Of a DNA stretch of 64,000 nt, positions 44,374 to 56,408 are shown in pieces. The stretch comes from Entomortierella parvispora (taxonomy: Eukaryota; Mortierellomycota; Mortierellomycetes; Mortierellales; Mortierellaceae), in the NCBI GenBank assembly GCA_963573315.1, contig OY752141.1:992001-1056000 (forward strand), written 5' to 3'. The position numbers and the translations under genes were made by a program. The notes beneath the pieces are model-generated. The model saw only the letters and a program-made list of their open reading frames with translations. It had not been told where the DNA came from and did not search any database. Within the stretch, counting starts at the first letter, position 1. Every line of letters starts with the position of its first letter.

Positions 44374-46636
44374 ATGCCCAGCGCCATGGACATTGATCCC
44401 CCTGAGGAACATCTCAGCGCAAGCAGCGGTGACCGTTATAGCAACAGCTCAACCAACTCGAGCAAGCACGCGAGTCCTGCACCCTCGAATCGATCCGAAT
44501 CCCCCTCTCTCAAGAATGCAAAGGGCAAGCTCTTCCAATGTTCTGGATTTGGGGACTGTCGAATGGTCTTTACTAGGAGCGAGCACTTAGCGAGACATGC
44601 TCGGTAAAGGACTAACCTGCTTACCTTGTATATTTATTTCTTATGGTCTCAGTCCCTGTCCCTCATGCGCACTCTTTCCTCACCACCAGCAATCGCCAAA
44701 AAAGAGGTGTTCATTCTCCAATGTGCAGCTGATGTTCAAATTAGTATTTGTTTGTCCCACCCAAGAACCCAGGAACTTCCAATAGCACCCTTGTTTTCAG
44801 CAATTGGGACACAGAAATACCAAATCTCTAATCCCAATGTTCAATGTCCACATTGTCCATTGTTCCTGAATTGAACGTCCTCTTTTGGACTATTCCCCCC
44901 CCCCCCTTCCCTTTGTGTGTATCTCTTGCCCTCGTATAGATCTGGACAGGGATGCTATCCCTCCACCCCTTTACCTTCTTTGACGTGCCTCCATCCTTCT
45001 GTTCCTCTCCTGTCAACAACAACTTAGATCTTTTTTTTTTCTTTTTTTTTGTCGACGGGGCTCCCTCCTTACTTTTGTTTTGCGTTTCTTTTCCTGCCTG
45101 GATGGCCATGCTCCGTTGAGATATAACTTTAAAAAAACGTGGTCTCCCACATTTCGGAATGCATACTGACGTTGTTTTCTGTCCTCCTTTCTTTTTTGCT
45201 TTCCCACTCTGTTGATCTGTTGATCTGTTGATCTCTTGATTGTTTTTCTGTCACTTTTTGGGGGGAGCATTTCGTTCCTGAATAGAAAACACACAGGCGA
45301 GAAACCATTCCAATGTGTGGTCGATGGATGCACAAGAATGTTTAGTCGATTCGATAATATGGTCCAACACACACAGACCCATACCAAGGGAGCCAAACGT
45401 GAATCCTCAGCAGGGATTGCCAAAAAGATTGAGATTGAGAGTCGCCGGCGGAGCGAGGCCGGTCTGATCGGTGGCAGCGGTCATGGGGCTAGAACAGGAA
45501 GTGGCAGTACCGTTGGTAGCTCCAAGGGCACCAAGAATCCTAAAAAGACGTCCAATTTGGCAGGTAGCAAGAAGAATCGGGTTCATTCGTTGCCAACTCT
45601 GAAGTTGGAGTCATCTACTTCCCCTTCTTCATTGTCCCTGTCGAATGGTCGAGCAATCAAGCGACCTCCTTCATCGCGTGGCCATTCGCCCGAGCTGATC
45701 CGATCCAGCAAGGGTAGCAGTGGTAGTGTTAGTGGCACGATGAGAGAATCAGGCAAGATTAGGAAAAAGTCCCAGAGCGGTACCAGCAACCCTAGCTCAG
45801 AGCGCAGGGAGTCCACATCTTCCGCCGGAGGCGTTTCGTGGTACGCTTCCAAATTGCACCACAAGTCAAGCATCGACTTTGGAAGATTGAACCATAACAT
45901 CGCTACCAGCGGCTTGGATGCCCATCTGCCACCGTTGAACCTCGACCATCGTCACCATCAACAATACGAATACTCGAGGGATCCAACGGGAGCTTCTTTC
46001 GGTCGTCCCCGTCATCCGCTCTCACCAGACCGATATTCCAATTCAGACGACGAAGAAGCAGAAGAGGGAGAGGAAGATGAGGAAGAGGACGAGATGGATC
46101 GGAGCTATCGCCCCACGCAACAGGATAATCGTCGAGACCGTCAACCATGGGGAGGGATGGTTGATTCATCTAGGGATCACCTCACGTTACCTCCGTTGCG
46201 GGGCGGTGAATCTGGCCATCTCCTCCAAGGCAATAGACGCCTTCCTTCGTTCAACCACGCGCCTTCTTCCTCACGTTATCGTTCTCACAGTTTCAACTTT
46301 GATTACCCGCCTCATTTGCAACATCATAACAACTACAAGCATCCTCAACATGAACAGCAGTATCAGCATCATCAGCATCATCACCGTGACCAAGAGCATC
46401 GTGAAGCCTATGCACCCAAAACCCGTCGTTTGTCTTTGGCGGATCTGGAGACGCCAATCCAGGAAACCAAAAAGGTTGTCCATCAGTCCTTTGTCCCTGG
46501 AGGAGACGATGACTCAGTCTTAAAAGCAACAGCAGCCTTTGAAGGTGGTGTCGATGTCTCAGAAGACGAGATCCAGGCCTTGGAGGCTTTCGGAGAACTC
46601 TGGTCTCAGGGTCGGGATGTCGCCCATGCCAACTAA
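44374..46636 (+). CDS. C2H2 zinc-finger transcription factor
   Basis: Two exons, 44374..44603 and 45286..46636, ~526 residues. The intron splits the tandem finger pair at the linker: finger 1 ([20 protein letters not shown], then RHAR; ~residues 54-77) ends in exon 1, and exon 2 begins with the TGEKPF linker and finger 2 ([20 protein letters not shown]). Two adjacent C2H2 fingers with a RSEHLAR recognition helix are typical of fungal stress or nutrient regulators related to Msn2/Rgm1/Com2; the exact orthology is not clear. The rest is low-complexity: Ser/Lys-rich, acidic ([18 protein letters not shown]), and His/Gln-rich near 46,310-46,400. The 682 bp intron is long for this window and contains a tandem TGTTGATC run (about 45,208-45,240). 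Confidence 0.88.
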
Positions 46637-48022
46637 AGAAGCTGCTCTCTACTGCATTATCCTTACTCCTTCAAATTTAACTTTTTTCTTTGTTTTCTTC
46701 TTTGCAACGCGATCAAAACGCGTCATTTTTGTGTGTACAAAGTGTGTATCTTATCGAAAAGGGTCTCAGGAAACCACGTTATTTCTTCATCATCCCTATC
46801 CTCTTCTCCTTCCTCTCTCCATTTGACCCAATTGTAAATATAGTAATTTGGCAACAAGACTGTGTCTCTGCAGATGTCTCTTTCCTACCTTCTTTCACAC
46901 ATCATTATTTTACTGCATGACCCTGCCTATCATCGCAATTGAGGCGTGACGCTAAGACGTAGGCATACCGAGAGACAGAAATCTTACACCATGACATGAG
47001 CGGAGTGACAAACGCCAACGCGTCGTGGGTGTCCCTACGCGCCGCAGCATCCCTTTGGTGCATACGACATCCAACAACTTGACACATGCTGGTTCTTGGA
47101 GATACGGGCTAGACTTGGGCGAATCAGGCGCAAGTTGAGTGTCGGACGTTGGCTCAATAATACTTTGACTTGGCCAGTATCCAGAAAACCGGTTTCATCT
47201 CCACGATTATTTACGGTAATTATGGTAATCTCAGATAGATCTTCCTCAACCAAGCCGACTCAATCTCCCATGTGCAGGATTTCAACCATCCACAGGCGAC
47301 TCTCTTCTCCATCTTTGGTATACTCGATACCCAATGTGTGCTATAATAACGATGAGATGGGTATAGAGCGGGTCAATTGGGCGACGATAACACTCAAGCT
47401 GTCCTTATGTGCAATTCCTGGACTCGATTTATGAGAAACAATTCTTCGGTCAATTGGGAGACGATAAAACTGAGACGATGGAAAAGGAAAGAGTGCGAGA
47501 CCATCGAAGGCGGAGTGGTGGTAACGAAATGCTCAGAGACCCACACAAACAAGGCGGTAACAGCTCTCTATTCGTTGAGCAGCACTAATAATAATAATGG
47601 CAATATTGCTCGACCTTCATTCCCTATTGAAATCTTTAATGGAGTAGAGACGACACTCGAGAGCGAGGAGCCCTACAGCAAGAAAACCCAAGGCAAGTGA
47701 AGATACGCGTCGGTGGTTCCATGTCTTTACTGCAGTGACAAAATTCTACACAAAGGTGTGCCTAAAAACGTCACAATAGTGCTCTCAACACGTGACCCAA
47801 CGTCACAGAGACTCTCGTACACGAGAAAATAGAATTGATTGTGTTCCTGCCTGGCACGTCGTTGTGTCGCTACAAGGGCAGACTGGACATAGGCCAGACC
47901 GGGCTGGACTGGACTTGCATAAATACGTTGGACCGTCATCATCTTTTCTCCTTCTTCTTTAATTCATTCAAACACCCTCTTTCACTCCTTCTCCCCCTTA
48001 TTTTCTATCTCTCACTCTAACT
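46637..48022. other. Intergenic region with a possible decayed coding stretch
   Basis: About 1.4 kb between the C2H2 gene and cofilin. On the minus strand, 47,350 down to 47,090 reads as protein-like sequence broken by an in-frame stop or frame change: LGIEYTKDGEESRLWMVEIL, a stop, then LSEITIITVNNRGDETGFLD and GQVKVLLSQRPTLN. I do not recognise the family. A 26-base direct repeat starting GGTCAATTGGG occurs at about 47,371 and 47,451. A TATA-like CATAAATA lies at about 47,919, with a pyrimidine-rich leader before the cofilin ATG. Confidence 0.35.
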
Positions 48023-49165
48023 ATGGTAACGTTGCTTCACTTACTCTCTTATTTGTCGCTCGTTCTTTTTTCGCTCCCACTTGTCGGGTGCCATCCGCGT
48101 CTTTCCTTGCTTGGTTGTCAGTCATCCTTGCTTGGTTGTCATCCTTGCGTTCATTCATTACCGAATACAGTGCAGACTGACTTGCCTTTCAGTAGACCCG
48201 TCTACTGTCGCCACGGACAGGGTATCCAGACTGGAGACCCTCTTGGACTCAGCAACCCAGATGATTGCGATTGGACTGGAGCTAACCTCCTTTTCTACGA
48301 CCATATTCTCGGAACCTTGAACACTCCTCGCCATCTGCCAATGCCACTACTTGAATGCAGAACAGTGCAGAAGATACAGCCGTCGTCCCCTCTGTCTTGC
48401 TGTCTTGACTTCATTGGTCGCCTTTCTCTTCCGGATGTGCTACTTTATTTTCTAATTTGTGTGGACAGAGGGGAATTGATCCTTAACACAGGTTACAGCA
48501 GATTCCAAACAATGTATTAACCCCAGCTCTTGTCTACAATAGTCTCTCAGCGGTGTCGCCCTTACTGACGAGTGTGTCAATTCCTTCCAGGAATTGAAGC
48601 TCAAGAAGTCCCACAAGTACATTGTTTACAAACTCGCTGATGACAAGAAGTCCATTATCGTCGACAAGACGGTAGCCTCTGGCGACTATGACTCCTTCCT
48701 GCAGGAGCTCCCCAATGACGACTGCCGTTGGGCCGTTTACGACTTCGACTACTCGACTGCAGATGGCGAGCGCAACAAGATTGTCTTCTACTCCTGGTGA
48801 GTTATGGTTTTTTTTACTTCCTTTGCATATGTGTCCTTCGTCTCCAGGAGATTTGGCCAAGCAACATGCGAGCTAGCTGACAAACGAGGACAAGGAAAGA
48901 AAACGGAAGAGATGTCACGCAGACCATTTCGTTCACCCTACGCCTTCACGGGATCCTTTTTTTTCTTGGATTGACTTGGATTTGATTCTAATATCGTTTG
49001 AATGAAAATAGGTCCCCTGATGGTGCCCCAATCCGCACCAAGATGGTCTACTCGTCCTCCAAGGATGCTCTTCGCAAGTCCTTGCAGGGTGTCGGTGTCG
49101 AGATCCAGGGCACCGATCTTGATGAGGTTGCTTACGAGACTGTCATCGATCGCATCCGCCGTTAA
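48023..49165 (+). CDS. COF1: Cofilin (canonical ADF/cofilin)
   Basis: Actin filament severing and depolymerising factor, cytosolic. Exons are 48023..48025 (ATG only), 48543..48796 and 49012..49165, ~136 residues. Product: [20 protein letters not shown], then [78 protein letters not shown] and [16 protein letters not shown]. The whole fold and the actin-binding long helix are intact, and the regulatory Ser near the N-terminus is present. The ATG-only first exon followed by a 517 bp intron matches the known habit of fungal cofilin genes having an intron right after the start, but another upstream ATG cannot be excluded. The second intron is in the same position as in the divergent paralogue at 3 kb. 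Confidence 0.93.
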
Positions 49166-49897
49166 TGCAACAAAACACACACTGCCCTGCTCCTCTCCAT
49201 ATCAGCCGGAAGTTTCCTAGAGACGTTCGCGTATTCATATTTCCCCTGTCTCAACAAGTGTTCCCCCAGCCCCGAATAAATAAACCATGTAAAGTTGCAA
49301 TAAGCTGTTGATGTGTGTGCGTGCACTGTGTGGGCATGAGGCGTGCGTCCATGCGTCCTTGTGAGAGTGTGGCGGGTGTATGTACGTGTTTGATTCTGCC
49401 ATGTGGGAGGAAAACCGGAGGTTTGCCGGAGGAGTGGTGGCAAAATGGCGCATCTTTTTCAGACTGATCGATCGACAACACTGCCCAAAGGCAAAGCCAG
49501 GAGAAGGGGGGAGAAATCGAGAGCAGACGAGATGAAAGAGCACCACAGAAGGCCGTTCCTTACTGCTTTTGTGATTGTTGCACTTTCACCTGGCTCTCTC
49601 TTGCAGGGCTGAGAAAGAAAAAGAACAAAAGCGCGTCGCTGTCACGGTGACAGATGTGCACACACAAACACACAGACACACAAAAAAAAAAAAAAGGAAG
49701 GAAGCGTTCATTCCTTTCTTCATCCTTCCTTTGTTGCTCATTCATCTGGTTCTCCTTCACCTCTTTGCATTCTTTTTTCAACTCCTTTTCCTCCTCCCTT
49801 CCGCCTCTGTATACTCTTCTCCTTCTCTAATCAACTTTTTCTAAAGGAGGACGGCTCCATCCCTTCCATCCCTTCCATCCTATTCCCTTCCCATTCC
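49166..49897. other. Intergenic region, cofilin to AIG1-type GTPase
   Basis: About 730 bp. An AATAAATAAA polyadenylation-like signal lies at about 49,275, then GTGTGT-rich sequence, an A14 tract (49,682-49,695), and a C/T-rich leader before the next gene. No gene seen. Confidence 0.5.
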
Positions 49898-52739
49898 ATG
49901 TTTGGCCTAAAGTTCAAACGGAAGACCGACTCGGCGTCCTCATCCTCTGGCGCAAACAACACCAACAACAGCAGCAACACCAACAACAAGACCGAGACTG
50001 ACTTATCCTCGCCCTCGTCCTTCCCCACCAGACCCAGCACCGAGCTTTCGTCCACACCGCAAGACCCTAAACAAATAATACCCACGGCCTTTTCTTCGTC
50101 CTCGACCAACCTGGTCGGCCGCAGCAACAGCAGCGGCAGCTCCAATAACTATGGCCACAACAACAGCAGCAGCCCCTTTCCTGGTCATCACTCCTCCTCT
50201 ACTGCCCCCACCTCACCCGTCCAGTCCCAGTATTCAGACAAGGCAGAGATCTACAGGGTCCCATTAGATCACGCCTTCTATCCGAATAGCAACTCTACCA
50301 GCAACAACATCAAAGTACCAATGGCGGATGACTGTTGCACGACCACCACCTCCTCTGCCTACACCACCGCGCCTTCGTCTTTCAGCTCTGAAATCGACCG
50401 TCGATCCCAGCAAGGGCCAAGGACAAATGCAGCCACCAAACCCGCCCTCGGGACCTTTGCCTCTACCACCGATGGCCCTGCCCTCCCGGGCTCTACCTAT
50501 GCCATCCTCAACAACCAAGGAATGGACCACGGTATTGGATCCGTACCAGCTTCTGTCACGTCCTCTGCAACTCCGTCTCGCAGCTCTAGCACGTCTAACC
50601 GAGGGGGTGTTGGAGGTGCAGGCGTGTCGACAGGATCATTCACCCCATTGTCGGCCACGCCACCGATGACCCCGCGCTTGGCCCATGATATTGCAGACAG
50701 TCTTGGAGCAAATCTAGGCGATCAGCAGCAGCAGCAACAACTCTTGGCACGCGCGCTCACGCCGCAGCTGCAGGGTCACCAACCCTATTCACAGCAGCAA
50801 CAAACGTTGTCTGGAGCTGGCGGTCCGTCATCACTACAACAGGCTACCCCTAGCATCTATGGCGGTCTTCTGGACGAGAGCGACTCTCAAGCCACTGCGT
50901 CCGCGGGCGGTGTAGGGTTTGTCAGCTCGCCGATCAGTTTTCAGCCACCCCTAAACAATGTGCTCTCTGGATATGGGCATGGGCAAACGCACTCTCTCCA
51001 TGCAGCCTTTCCTCAGGATTCTTTCCAGAATATGTACATGCCTGCATTCCCGGAAGACAACAAGCCCACCAGCCCAACCAAGGGTCAATTCGCTCAGCAT
51101 CATCAGCAACAGGGTGCAGGGTCTTACACGCGAGGTACTCTGGTGCAGCAGCAACAATATCAACAACAACAGATGGCGCAATTCCGTGAGGACATGCAAG
51201 GAGGTGGCTGCAACAACAGTAACAACGACAGCGATGGAGCCTTAACATCTGCAGGTGCTGTCGCAGCTGCGCTTGCAAAAGCCAGCGCTTCTTCACCAAC
51301 GACGCTTGCCAATTCACGAGAGAGGACAGTCTCAATGGCTGACAGCCCCACGCCGAACGGCCAACACTCCTCAGCCACTTCACCCACAACAGCAGGACAC
51401 TTTTCACCCCATCGCACAGGAGAGTCCGCCATAGAGGGTGAAAACCAACAGCAGCAACAGTATCAACACCAAGGATCGACGGCTCATCCCATCAACCCTT
51501 TAGGGGGTGGATCGACTTTTTTACCTGCGCCGATCACGCGAGCTAGTACCACGTTGGCTGCATCTCATTTAATCACACATGATGTCCGGCAATCGTCAGA
51601 ACATTCACATATTGAGGATGGAGCAGGTCCCGTGGTGTTGATGGCCATTGGAAAGACAGGACAAGGGAAATCTTCATTACTGAATAAGATCATGGGAACC
51701 AGCGAGCTCAAGGCCAGTGCCTCCGTTCGAGTAAGTTTAATGCTACAGTTTGGCGTTTGGTGCATTTTGTCCCAGACGAAGAGTCGACTTTTGTTGCTGC
51801 TTTTGCTGTTGCTATTGCTGTTGCTAACGAGCTAGCTGTAATATCTAGGCCGTTACAAAAGGAATTGCGGAGCGTACTGGATGGGGGCGATTTGAAGACA
51901 GTAGGCGAGTCCTAGTTACATTGGCAGATACCCCTGGTATGAACGGAAGATGAAATAATATTGAAAAATGAAGTAGATTATGTGTGAGCCAGCCGACCTT
52001 TTTTTTTCTAATTCTTTTACCCTTTTTTGATTCTTCGCCTTGTAGGACTCGCGGATACGGAAGGTGACGATGTGAAAAATATACCCATTTTGAAAGAGTA
52101 CATCAAGTCTGTAGGCACACGTCTAGGCGTCACAGCATTTTTATTAGTTTTCAAGATCGACTCTGGGTAAGTGTTCTAATCTTGGTCAGTATCTTACAAC
52201 CCGCTGTCTTGATCTCGGGGGCCTTGAGTACTTTAGAATGATGTCTTATTAGATACATCTCCCTTTTCTTCCATGTCCTCTAACAATTTCTATTCCTTTG
52301 AATTAGCGTGGACATGATCATCACGATTTTGCAGACATTCAACGATATCATGAAGGAGTTTCCAAACTTCTGGGACAACGTCATCCTAGTCTTCACTGGA
52401 TGTGACTACCGTCGTAATGTCATGAACACAAAACAGCTCTACCACGAAGAGATCCAGGCACAGCTTCAGCAACACTTCTTCAGACCAGAATCCAACCCTT
52501 CATCAACACCAGCACCACCAACAGGGTCATCTGATCCACTATTGGACCCCATTGTCCCAATGGTCTTCTTGACCTGTGCAGAAGCTCCCTGCGGATTTGC
52601 CTTGGGTGAAAAATGTGATTGTAAAGCCCGCACCACGTTTTTGAATGCGGGTATCAAACGCCTTTGGTACGCCGTCAGGAACAAGAAACGATGGGTGCTA
52701 GACCAAGATCAGGACGATGACCTGCAGGGCCACTCTTAA
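49898..52739 (+). CDS. AIG1/GIMAP-type GTPase with long disordered N-terminus
   Basis: Four exons, 49898..51730, 51849..51936, 52046..52166 and 52307..52739, ~824 residues. The GTPase domain starts near residue 578: VVLMAIGKTGQGKSSLLNKI (G1), then KGIAERTGWGRFED (switch I region), LVTLADTPGLADTEGDDVKN (G3), TAFLLVFKIDSGVDM and VILVFTGCDYRRNV (G4, TGCD). A C-terminal segment (LTCAEAPCGFALGEKCDCKA) is Cys-rich. This is the AIG1 layout, known in plants and animals (GIMAP) for membrane-associated, often defence-linked GTPases. The first ~575 residues are Ser/Gln/Asn-rich, unlike other AIG1 proteins, and begin with a basic MFGLKFKRK. The exons carry consistent phases and each G motif is restored on splicing. 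Confidence 0.88.
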
Positions 52740-52963
52740 AAGTTGCAGAGGAGCAACACACCACTCTCCTTGCCACTTTTGTTTCGAACATCTCAGAAAA
52801 AAATAAAAAAATAAAAAAATTGAAAACACCAAATATCCACAAAACCTGACGGGATGGTTTTTGTTCGGAAGATGCCAAGGCTACGTCTATGAATGCTTCT
52901 TTTTATGCTGTTCTGTCTATGAACAATATTTCTTTCCGGGAAATATTCAGGGCCAACATATTT

Positions 52964-54233
52964 CTATACATGATCGGCCACGACGGGCTTACCAGCAGCC
53001 CAATCCCTGATCACATTTTTGATCCTGATCCAGTATTGGAGTTGGATCGAAAGCGTCTTCGCCTGTTCTAGATCCATATCCTTGAAAGCCTTTGACAATC
53101 CGGAGACTGTGTCATTGATACGAGCTAGGGCAGGAGCAAGAGGGAGGAGGAGGGGTCAGCAACAATGAAGACTTTTAGAAAGGGCTTCGTTAAAACGGGT
53201 CGAGGGTGAGGAGGCGAGAGAATTTCTTTCATACCATCATTGACAGACTTCAAGTCTTCGACCTGTTCTTCTGTTTCGGCATCCTCAAGCAATTCACGAG
53301 CCTCCATAACCTCCATCAACAACTCGGATTCATGCAACTTTTCTGTTTCATGGATTGGCGCACCCAGTAAGTCCAGCATGTAGTTGGCTCGACTCAGAGG
53401 CTCCTTCAATGTGGCATAGGCCTTGTTGGCCAAGGAAGACTGTTGCTGCGCGTAGATTTGATCGCCCTAAAGAGGAAATAATTGCATGGGATAAGTGAGC
53501 GCCCAAGGTCCTGAACAAGTGATGTCATCTTCCCACCTCTCTTTACTTACGTTTGTGTTTTGAGAATAGGAGTCAGGGTGGATCTGCTGTTGGATCTTGA
53601 AGAATTTGACCCGCAGATCTTTCAAATCGATGTCGTAGCTTGGCACATTGCTTGCAAAGGAGAGAAAGCGAGAGGGCAAGGGTTAAGGTGTGGGAAAAGG
53701 CGTGACACGAGAAACGGTTCGTTATCTGATCCTGTTCACAAAGAATTCATGAGGGGGGTCTGGTGTGTCGAATACCTCAATCCCAAGATCTCGAAATAGT
53801 TGGCTCCAGGAGCCAAGGTTTGGACGACTTTACAATCTGAGCTGGAGCATTGCAAGGCCATGAAAGGGACTGAGGATCCACATTTCCAACAGGCACGCGT
53901 TTCAGGTCGCTTTGGCTTGTGTGTTGGATCCTTGTTGGCGCTGTTGGAAACAGAAGAGGAGGAGTGGAAGGATTTAGAGGATATAGGAGAAAAGGAGGCG
54001 GCCACTCGCAGGGATTGAGAGGACTGCTTGGAGGCCGCCGCCGCTGCCGTGGAGACAAGGAGAGAAGGGCGAGAGGAACATGATGTAGATGAAGAGGGTG
54101 ACAATGAAGAGAAGGAATGCGATCGGGTGGCCGTTCTGGTGGGGGTAGCAGGCTGTGTCCTAGAAACAGCACGGATGAGAGCCGACAGTGCGTGGCGGTG
54201 GGGAGTGGTAGTTGCGACAGACATTGATGGCAT
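52964..54233 (-). CDS. JAC1: HSCB/Jac1 mitochondrial J-type co-chaperone
   Basis: Four exons on the minus strand: 53776..54233, 53551..53650, 53235..53466 and 52964..53124, ~316 residues. It delivers the Fe-S scaffold protein to mitochondrial Hsp70 for cluster transfer. The N-terminus is Arg/Ser/Thr-rich (mitochondrial targeting). Next comes a CxxC-type zinc site (CWKCGSSVPFMALQCSSSDC, ~117-136) as in animal and plant HSCB but absent from yeast Jac1, then the J-domain with HPD (IQQQIHPDSYSQNTN, ~175), and the C-terminal three-helix scaffold-binding domain (LANKAYATLKEPLSRANYML, LLEVMEARELLEDAET-like helices, LSIQLQYWIRIKNVIRDW). All junctions are in phase. The next in-frame Met (54,224) is an alternative start. 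Confidence 0.92.
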
Positions 54234-54241
54234 GAAGGGTG

Positions 54242-54242
54242 A

Positions 54243-54271
<29 letters not shown>
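54242..54271 (+). repeat. (GA)n microsatellite upstream of HSCB start
   Basis: AGAGAG dinucleotide run immediately upstream of the minus-strand HSCB ATG, in its 5' untranslated or promoter region. Confidence 0.8.
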
Positions 54272-54273
<2 letters not shown>

Positions 54274-54483
54274 GTGTGAGAGTGTGAAAGTGAGAGTGAG
54301 AGAGAATGAGTGAAGGGTCTGCGCTATGCGAATGCGTGCAAGTGCTACAAACCTGTCAAGGGAAGACGGCCAAGAAAGGGAAGTGGGCAGGGACAGTCTG
54401 TTAAGGGGCGACAGGACGGCGAGTCAGTATTAATTCGGGCGCTCTCTGCCGCTTCTTGCAAAATCCTTTTCAATCAATCAATC

Positions 54484-56102
54484 ATGGGTACATACTGCTG
54501 TGACATGGGACGCAATCCGGATGCATGTTCAAGGATCATAGCCATCCATCAGTCTACATGCATGCTACCTCGACACTCAACCTACATCCATCCCCGCCAC
54601 CCCCACCACTACTGGAATCAGCTTGAAAAAAGCGGGATCAGAACACCAATCCTATCGCTATCGCTATCCATCCCGTCACCATGCCCTTTTTTTAATATTT
54701 TCTCGCTGGAGTCGAACTCTTGCCTGAAGGAAGGGATCCATCGCCTGAGAAACCCAAGGCGATCTCCCTTCCCTCCCTCAGCCGGCCCTTTCATTATTAC
54801 AATGTCCCTTGCACACGACAACTACAATACCATCAACGGACAACAACAGAGTTACTCCATGCCAGCCTAGATCAATCAACGATCAACAAATCATCAAACA
54901 GCAATAGTCGAAGAGACGTACAACACATCCATTCAACCTCACAGGGAGATGTATAGAACAGGAATAAGATCCCTTTTGCAGGATGCATTTGTCAAGACGA
55001 CTTGTTTCAAAAGGACGCAACTCTCAATCACCTCTTTTTCACTATGGAACAAATAACTGGAAACACCTCACTGGACCCATTCTTTCTCTTTGGGCTGCTT
55101 ACTATCAACAGCACCACAGCACTGAAATCCAAAAGAGACTTGACGCTGACAATATCCATTCTTTTCTTTCTTTGTCAATTCTTCAGGTATCAGCAGAGAC
55201 TCCCGCCACAAGCGCTCCGCTTCCGGAGCCAAGCGCGCCCAATATCGCAAGAAGAGAAAGTTCGAGTTGGGTCGTCAGGCTGCCAACACCAAGCTCGGTG
55301 CTAAGCGCATCCACGAGGTCCGCACCCGTGGAGGCAACCGCAAGTTCCGTGCCATGCGTTTGGATGCCGGTAACTTCTCCTGGGGTTCCGAGGCCATCTC
55401 CCGCAAGACCCGTATCGTCGCTGTCGTCTACAACTCGTCCAACAACGAGTTGGTCCGTACCGGTACCCTTGTGAAGAACGCCATCGTCCAGATCGATGCC
55501 ACCCCCTTCCGCCAGTGGTACGAGGCTCACTACGCCACCCCCATTGGTGCCCGCAAGGCTAAGGGTGCTGCCAAGGTAAACATACGTTGTTAATGATTCC
55601 TTTGGGATGTTTGACTATCATTTTCTAGTCTGGATGGCTTCGACATTCATTGGATCTGCAGGAGAATGGACATAAGTCGTTTGGATTGGACTCAGCTTTT
55701 TTGAGGACATTCGAGCCGAAATCAACTCATGGCTCAACCGGAGATACGTGGCGACTGGATTATCTCTTAGACACTCTTTATTATGAACACCTGACCACGA
55801 CTGGATTTCAAACAAATCTCTTGAACCGTCAATATCAATCAGTTTTCCTAACCCTATGCTTTCCTTTGCTCTTTATCCAGGTCGAGTCCGAGGAGCTCAA
55901 CAAGGCTCGCTCGAACCACGTCCAGCGCAAGATCGAGTCCCGCAAGGCTGATGCCAAGGTCGACCCCGCCCTTGACCACCAGTTCGCTGCTGGTCGTCTC
56001 TACGCCTGCTTGTCGTCCCGCCCCGGTCAGTCTGGCCGTGCTGACGGATACATCCTTGAGGGCCAGGAGTTGGCTTTCTACATCCGCAAGCTCAAGAAGT
56101 AA
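54484..56102 (+). CDS. RPS8: 40S ribosomal protein S8 (eS8)
   Basis: Three exons, 54484..54487 (ATGG), 55187..55575 and 55881..56102, ~204 residues, the normal size. Product: [20 protein letters not shown], then [58 protein letters not shown], and the C-terminal [19 protein letters not shown] and [17 protein letters not shown]. Component of the small ribosomal subunit. The first exon is placed at the only upstream ATGG followed by GT that gives the right phase, leaving a 699 bp intron; this start is less certain than the rest. The 305 bp second intron was checked by eye for a C/D snoRNA (animal RPS8 introns host several), without a convincing hit. Codon use is strongly biased to C-ending codons, as expected for a highly expressed gene. 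Confidence 0.93.
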
Positions 56103-56408
56103 ACGTAGTTTTGCAGGTTTCTTCTCTTACCAACGCAGACTATAAAATTTCACCAGTTTTTTATACGATTGAACAAACGAGAAGGATTGCATGAGTGTGC
56201 CTGGTGTTTGAACTTTGATCCGAGAATTTGTGAGAGTGTGGAGAAAGACTTTTTGTCCTCGGATCAGGCCTTTGGCTCCACTTTTGAAGAAGAAAATGCG
56301 GGCAGTTCGGGAAGGGCAGGAGAGGACTCTTTTTTTTTTTCTTTATTCCCGCTCTCTCATATCTTTATCCCATCCCTTTTTCTCTCCAAGCACACACCCG
56401 ATTCCATC

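Noticed and set aside
46271-46529. Antisense frames over the His/Gln-rich part of the C2H2 factor
   Set aside because: They are reverse-strand shadows of CAT/CAG repeats with Met/Leu-rich artefact translations.
55576-55880. C/D-box snoRNA in the second RPS8 intron
   Set aside because: An AATGATT and a CTGA are present, but there is no proper RTGATGA C box and no terminal stem visible by eye.
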